A stretch of DNA of 64,000 nt from the NCBI RefSeq assembly GCF_014066305.1, contig NW_023501057.1:248001-312000 (forward strand). Reading direction: 5' to 3'. Below, piece by piece: positions 58,639-64,000 of the stretch. Under the pieces are notes generated by a model, which worked only from the letters and a program-made list of their open reading frames with translations, had not been told where the DNA came from and did not search any database. Both the position numbers and the translations under genes were made by a program. The number at the start of each line of letters is the position of its first letter. Position 1 is the first letter of the stretch. The stretch comes from Letharia columbiana. Taxonomy: Eukaryota > Ascomycota > Lecanoromycetes > Lecanorales > Parmeliaceae.

Positions 58639-58765
58639 TGTTAGCAACTCAGCTAAAAAAGCTGGTTCCGGGGGTGTCTGCGCTTGACAGTCAGACACCC
58701 CTATTTGGACCTAAATACCTGCCCACAGAGGCCCCGTAGGGCCCCCGTGGGGACTGTTTCTAACA
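58639..58765. repeat. 5' LTR of the mini element (127 bp)
   Basis: It runs TGTTAGCAACTC...GTTTCTAACA with 6-bp inverted ends. Identical to 59468-59594. Confidence 0.9.
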
Positions 58766-59132
58766 ATGCCTCCCCCTCTAGGGGGCTCGTCCTCGAGCTC
58801 CGAAGACAGTGCAAAAATCGCGACGTTCCGAGGACTCTTCCCCGAAAGATCCACGATTTTAAGGACAACATGCCCTGTGCTTCGGGGTTTACTCCCCCGA
58901 AGACTTCTAAATGCCCGCCATTGCGGGACTTGAAATTGCCACTGGGGTTTCTGCCCACGGGGCTACCAAGTGAAAGGCCTTTGGCCCGCCTTCGCACCGG
59001 TACAATGTGGGAATGGGGCTGTATTCCGGGCCTGTGGCCCCGCCTTAGCGCACAAATCAAATTCAGGCCTATTTTGGCCAGCCTCGGGGTTTCTTTTCCC
59101 GGGCGTCTGCTTGGGCTTTTTTGCCCTGGGGC

Positions 59133-59245
59133 GTTCTGCCCGAAATGTCCTCAATGGAATAGGGCTGTTCTGCCCGAAATGTCCTCATTGGAATAGGGCT
59201 GTTCTGCCCGAAAATCTCATTTGTGTAGGGCGTCCTGCCCGAAAG
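59133..59245. repeat. 34-bp tandem repeat inside the mini element
   Basis: GTTCTGCCCGAAATGTCCTC starts at 59133 and recurs at 59167. A partial unit starts at 59201 and a shorter one at 59232. The period is 34, 34 and 31 bp. Confidence 0.85.
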
Positions 59246-59298
59246 TATTCGGCTTCGGGGCCCGCCTTCGGCGTGACTATTACCCGAGCGACCCTCTG

Positions 59299-59436
59299 AA
59301 AAAATCAAGTTTCTGATTTTTGATGGGGGATCCAAGCGTCCTCGAACCCCCGACCCTCAAATAATGACTAAGCGTTTCACCCCCGGCTATGGCTAGTGTC
59401 GCTCCGGGGTGGTTACTAGCCAAATACTTTAGGCTA
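59299..59436 (-). other. Structured, Pol III-like segment in the mini element
   Basis: Read on the minus strand, TAGCCTAAAGTATTTGG (59420-59436) resembles an A box and GGTTCGAGG (59340-59348) a B box, with a T6 run (59299-59304) after it. In between, GGCTAGT (59391-59397) pairs with ACTAGCC (59415-59421), and CACCCCCGG with CCGGGGTG. I cannot fold a normal tRNA from it, so this is a tRNA-like or SINE-like region only. Confidence 0.35.
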
Positions 59437-59467
59437 CAACCGACCCGGAACAAAGCGCAGACACTAT

Positions 59468-59594
59468 TGTTAGCAACTCAGCTAAAAAAGCTGGTTCCGG
59501 GGGTGTCTGCGCTTGACAGTCAGACACCCCTATTTGGACCTAAATACCTGCCCACAGAGGCCCCGTAGGGCCCCCGTGGGGACTGTTTCTAACA
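59468..59594. repeat. 3' LTR of the mini element (127 bp)
   Basis: No mismatch to 58639-58765 over 127 bp. Followed by the ATATA target duplication. Confidence 0.9.
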
Positions 59595-62500
59595 ATATAA
59601 AAGGATAATTAATTCTATCTCTAAATTCTTTTAGAGAATATCTTTAACTTTATAGAAATAAAGTAATATAATTAATATATATATAGATTATAGCGAAGAG
59701 GGTAATTGAAAATATAGCTAAAAACTCTAAACGTAGCTAAGAACTTTATATTTCGATACTCTTCTATAAGTAGCTTATAATAGTTTAAAATAGTCTAAAA
59801 CTTCTCTCTAAATAGTCTATAAACAGTTTAATAAAACTTTTCTAACTTTTAACTTCTCGCTAGTCTTATTAAATCTCAAAAAATCTTATAGAAAAAAGAG
59901 AAAGAGTATTAGCTCTTTAATTACTAATAAGCGAATTTTTAATAAATCTTTCTAATCGTAATCGATAATTATTTTCTATTTTAGAAGAGAACGAAGGCGG
60001 ATGTCAGGCCTAATGCGTCATGGGCCTTGGCGCTGCTTACGCCAAGGCGCCGACATCGCATGTGCTACGTTAGGGTCCCTTTTAGAGTCCAGTTTTAATA
60101 ACATACCTCGTATATCTAGAGGCTTAGTGAATATAGGTCTACTTCGCGTATCTCGAAGTTTTAGTATTTCTTAGAGATTAATTCTACTATTAAATATACT
60201 ATTAAACTTTATAATAATATTATATCTTTTATAGCCTATATCCGCTAGCTAACCGCTAATAAACTACGCTTTTATAATTTTAATCTCTCTATCTTTTAAA
60301 GGAAAAGGTCTATTATTATTACGATATCGAATTTATCTCTAAATTATATAATAGAAAATGAAGATAATATTAAGAGCCGTTATAGCGTCGATAATAAGTT
60401 CGAGAATTTCTTATTAGTAAAAGATCTTACTATAAAAGAACGTCTTATAATCGCTAGGGCCGAAAATCGTCATCTAAAATAAGAATAAGAATTAGCTATA
60501 TTGAAGGCCTATAATCGCGAGTTTTATAATATTAGCTCACCGTTTATAGCTAGCGAAAGCCTATCTATATCAATTACTATCGCGTCTCTAACGAATATAT
60601 TAATTAAGGCGAAAACACTTCGCCCTAAAAAAATACGTTTTTATAAGAATATTAGTAAGGAAGAGCATCTACGCTAATTCCGCGAAGTCAAAATTAAGTT
60701 TCTTATAAGTTCTAAGTATTTTATTATTAACTAATTAAGAATTATCTATTATATATAATTCTTAGAAAATGATCTTAATACTTAATAGTATAAATACTAT
60801 TAAACTCATAGTCTAAGAGATATAACTTTCGAATTCTTTAAGCAGTTTTTACTTAATTTAATAGCGAATCTAATAAACCACTATCTCCTCGCCTACGAAA
60901 AGTAAAAGAAGATTAAATAACGCTTCGATTAGAAGATATCTATTTTTAAGGTCTATCTAAAGAAGCTAGAGGCTTATATAACTTTATTTTCTAAAGAGTA
61001 TTAGACTAATTTCTTCTTAGTTAAGCTTAAATTAGAGTTTAAAAATAAGATTCTAAATACTAGTAGTATATCGAAATAATAAGAAGAAATTCTTATCTAG
61101 ACTATTATATAGGAAAAGATTTTAGAACGTATACGCTTCGACGACGATTTTTATTTAAAGTTTTCGAGGGGGTTCGCTAAGGATAAGTCTTTAAAGAATC
61201 GAATTTCGAAGTCTAAATTAGCTTTAAATGACGGCGTTTACGTAACGCGCACTCAAGACGATAACGTAAAGCGTAAAGTTGAATTCTTTAACCCTGATTA
61301 TAAGAAGAATAGTTATTTCTATTATGATAAATAGGGTTATTAAATATCTAAGTATTTAAATCTCGATAAATCGTCTATAGCCTATATCGACGTAGTGTTA
61401 ATAAAAAAAGATTAGACTTTATAATCGCCTTAGAAGCGAGATAAGAACGACGATTAATAGAGGTAATTTCTTCTATTCTTACAAAGGGGTAGATAAAGCT
61501 TCAGAGTAAATAGAGGTAACTCGTTACTCTACTTAACACTAAAGCGTATATTAATTTAATTTCATAAAAGTTCGTAGTTTAATAAGATTTAAAATTTTAC
61601 AACGTTATCTTATCGTAATCGAAAGCGCTAAGCGATTAAAGTATATATTACTATAGCGCGTATTAGCTAAACTACTAATTAGTAAATAGCTAAGACTAAG
61701 ATAGAAAGTATAATATATTCTTCTACACCATTAATTAAAAAGGCCTTAATATTATATTAAGTATACTCGAGCTAAGTTAATTATAAGTATTACTAAATCT
61801 AGCGACGGAGTAATAATAGTTTAAAGTCAACGCTAGTAAATTATAGATTAAAGAATCGACTAAATTTACTTAAACTATCGAAGAGGAGCTAAATATATTC
61901 GCGATCGTATGCGCTGCGATAATACGAAGCGAATCGGAAAATGGGCGTAGTCTAAAGCTCTCTTAGAAGTTACTAGAGTTTAACGACGTTTTTTCTAATA
62001 AAAAAGTAGGAATCTTACCTGCGCTTAAGCAAGGAGACTATATTATTAAGATCGAGAGCGGTAAAGAGCCGCTATATAGCTTCTTATATAATCTATCTTA
62101 AACGAAGTTAATAAAGCTACGGCGCTATCTAGAGAACTCCCTTTAGAAAGACTAAATCCGTTACTCGACTTCCTTAGTCGAAGCGCTAATTCTTTTTATT
62201 TCTAAAAAGAATAAAGAGCTTTATTTTTATATTAATTATCGAGGCCTAAACGCGATAACTATTAAAAATCGATATCCGCTACCCCTAATTACTGAGACTC
62301 TAAACCGCTTATATAAGATTAAAGTCTTTATAAAGCTAAACCTTAAGGATATCTATTATCGAATTTAAATTAAAGAAGATAATAAGTGGAAAACAGCGTT
62401 CCGTAGTTGCTACGGCCACTTCGAATATTTAATTATATCTTTTAGACTCGTTAATATATCGATAACTTTTTAAGTATATATTAATAGAGCTCTTATAAGT

Positions 62501-64000
62501 CTAATAGATATAACGTGCGTAATATATTTAAATAATATTCTAATTTATAGTGCTAACTTAGTGGAGTATTAGCGGTATATTAAATAAGTACTTAAGCGTT
62601 TATATTAATTTCAGCTATACGCTAGCCTAAAGAAATATTAATTCTATATCAAAAAGGTTAAGTTTCTAAAATTCATTATATTTACCGAAGGTGTTATAAT
62701 AAATTAGAAATATATCGCTATTATTAAGAAGTGATTAAAATCAAAAAGTTATCGAGATATATAAGTCTTTTTAGACTTTACTAATTTCTATTAATGATTT
62801 ATTTATAGCTATTTTAGCATAATAGCGCTATTTACTAACTTACTTAAAAAGAGTAAGAATAATAAAAAACCTAGATCGCTAGAGTGAATAGATAGCGCTA
62901 AGCTAGCGTTTTAATAGCTCCGAAGCACTTTCGTAACTACGCTATTTCTATATCACTACAATCTAAATTTGAAGTTACATCTTAAGATCGACGCTTTTAA
63001 CTTCGATATAAAGATTATACTTTTATAATCGAATAAAGATAGCTACTAACAATTAGTAATATTCTAATTTAGAAAAATAATTTCTATAAAGTAAAACTAT
63101 AAGATCTATAATTAAGAGCTACTCGCTATCGTAGCGTTTATAAAGTAATAGCATTATTATCTAGAAGGTAGTACGTTTTATATTAAGATTCTAACGAATT
63201 ATAATAATCTTAAAAACTTTATAAAGTAGAAGAAATTAAACTCTAGATAAGCTCGTTAGGCGCTAAAGTTAGCTATTTATAACTTTAAGATTTTTTATTA
63301 AATAGATAAACTAAATCCTATTAACCCGCTATCGCGACGCTCTAATTATAAGAAAACTTCGCCGTTAAATATTAAACTTTTATCGATATTATAGAATAAA
63401 CTCGCACTTTAAACTAGTAGCGAGTAGTTATAAAGAGATAAGAAGGTTATAGCGGCGATAGCGCTTATATTCCGCATTACTAATATCTAGATAGTTATTT
63501 CTAGAAGAAAGTTTAAGACTATATAAGAGACTATTTATAATATACTTTAAAGGCCAATAAAAATATTAATTTAAGATTTATAAGTCTATAATAATTAGAT
63601 AAGCTCCTTTCGAATTAATATTAATAAGTTAGCGATTAAGCGTCGCGCACGCAGTTAAGCATAGATCTTAGACTTCAAGAGACTATTAAGATATAATAAT
63701 CGCCTTTATATTTCTAGAAATAAGATCTTAAGAAAAGAGCTTATTAGTAAATATTATAATAATTCGTTATTAAGATACTTTAGCGCTACGAAGACGCATA
63801 AACTACTTATTCATAAATATTATTAGAATAAAAGCCTAAAGCAAGTCATCGACTATATTAAAATATATAACGTTTATTAGCGAATTAAAGCTCCGCGATA
63901 TCGTTTATATAGCGAGTTAAGCTCGCTTCTTATCGCTATTAAATTATAAAAGAAAATTTCTATAAACTTTATTATTAACTTATTAGCGAGTAAGTATAAA
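59595..64000 (+). mobile_element. RIP-mutated Ty3/gypsy LTR retrotransposon (cut by window end)
   Basis: AT-rich DNA with dense stops on both strands. Plus-strand remnants follow gag-pol order: a gag-like part about 60400-61350 with the ruins of a zinc knuckle near 61300, then reverse transcriptase about 62040-62720 (FRSCYGHFEYLI at about 62398; the catalytic box now reads YLNNILIYS at about 62524, both Asp changed to Asn). RNase H is at about 62900-63200 (ELLAIVAF near 63115), a tether near 63330, and an integrase zinc-finger region from about 63650. The Asp-to-Asn changes are G-to-A, as RIP makes. The element cannot be active. Confidence 0.85.
59998..60110. other. Short GC-rich, hairpin-forming patch inside RIP-mutated DNA
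   Basis: A stretch of roughly 85 bp from 59998 is GC-rich and unmutated. GATGTC at its start pairs with GACATC about 50 bp on, and CCTTGGCG pairs with CGCCAAGG inside. It is bounded by TGTCAGG and possibly AATAACA, so it may be a small solo repeat inserted after RIP. Confidence 0.5.

Larger units (their letters stand above)
58639..59594. mobile_element. Nested TRIM-like mini-LTR element, 956 bp, non-coding
   Basis: Two identical 127-bp terminal repeats, 58639-58765 and 59468-59594, begin TGTTAG and end CTAACA. The element is flanked by a 5-bp target duplication ATATA (58634-58638, 59595-59599). The 702-bp inside is GC-rich and shows no gag or pol, so it must move with helper enzymes. It sits inside RIP-mutated DNA but is itself unmutated, and its LTRs have not diverged, so it inserted recently. 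No clear tRNA primer site or purine tract was found. Confidence 0.88.

Noticed and set aside
58684..59335. Long open frames within the mini-LTR element
   Set aside because: Frames are open on both strands because of GC-rich repeats; composition and lack of motifs argue against coding.

Overview
The window is nuclear DNA of a filamentous ascomycete (Pezizomycotina). Genes carry short GT-AG introns, mostly 47-101 bp, often with CTAAC/CTGAC-type branch sites. Proteins resemble Pezizomycotina families, and the right end is AT-rich with the marks of repeat-induced point mutation (RIP). A dothideomycete is my best guess, from the F-box-like gene families and gene style, but this is inference.

Layout. 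0-5 kb: the 3' end of a probable arrestin-like gene, then two tandem F-box-like paralogues. 6-10.6 kb: cytochrome c peroxidase and a large F-box protein with repeats. 10.6-22.3 kb is a poor accessory stretch: an MFS anion transporter with a one-base frame break, duplicated fragments of a small repeat family, a 3-kb wrecked STAND/NLR-type gene (NTPase plus TPR) and a relic of a second, NACHT-type gene. 22.4-43 kb is a dense housekeeping block: ATG5, PRP28, an FMN 2-hydroxyacid dehydrogenase divergent from a DenD-like dehydrogenase, a small unknown protein, two conserved unknown proteins (one with an HELAH zinc-site motif), PRP39, ERG12, STE24 and a lysine-rich unknown. 44-53.6 kb is accessory again: a 57-bp perfect tandem duplication beside a decayed large extracellular-type gene with a C-terminal F5/8C domain, a rhodopsin-like membrane protein with a frame break, a 2OG-Fe(II) dioxygenase pseudogene, and a second copy of the small unknown family. 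54-58.2 kb holds a possible CoA-ester catabolic group: HTD2/mesaconyl-CoA hydratase-like, a degraded succinate-CoA ligase beta-like gene and an SDR. 58.2-64 kb is a RIP-mutated Ty3/gypsy element interrupted by a young, unmutated mini-LTR element (TRIM-like) with two identical 127-bp LTRs and a 5-bp target duplication.

How parts work together. PRP28 (U5) and PRP39 (U1) both act at 5' splice-site recognition and exchange. ERG12 supplies the mevalonate route that makes the prenyl groups whose CAAX tails STE24 processes. The FMN dehydrogenase and DenD-like gene share a 354-bp promoter and may form a hydroxy-acid oxidation module. The hydratase and the succinate-CoA ligase-like gene would fit itaconate or mesaconate breakdown, but the ligase gene looks broken.

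Single-base frame breaks recur in otherwise well-kept genes (about 14690, 23966-23971, 50560, 55660, 57556). Either this is a low-coverage assembly with indels or several accessory genes are freshly inactivated. Reads across these points would settle it.
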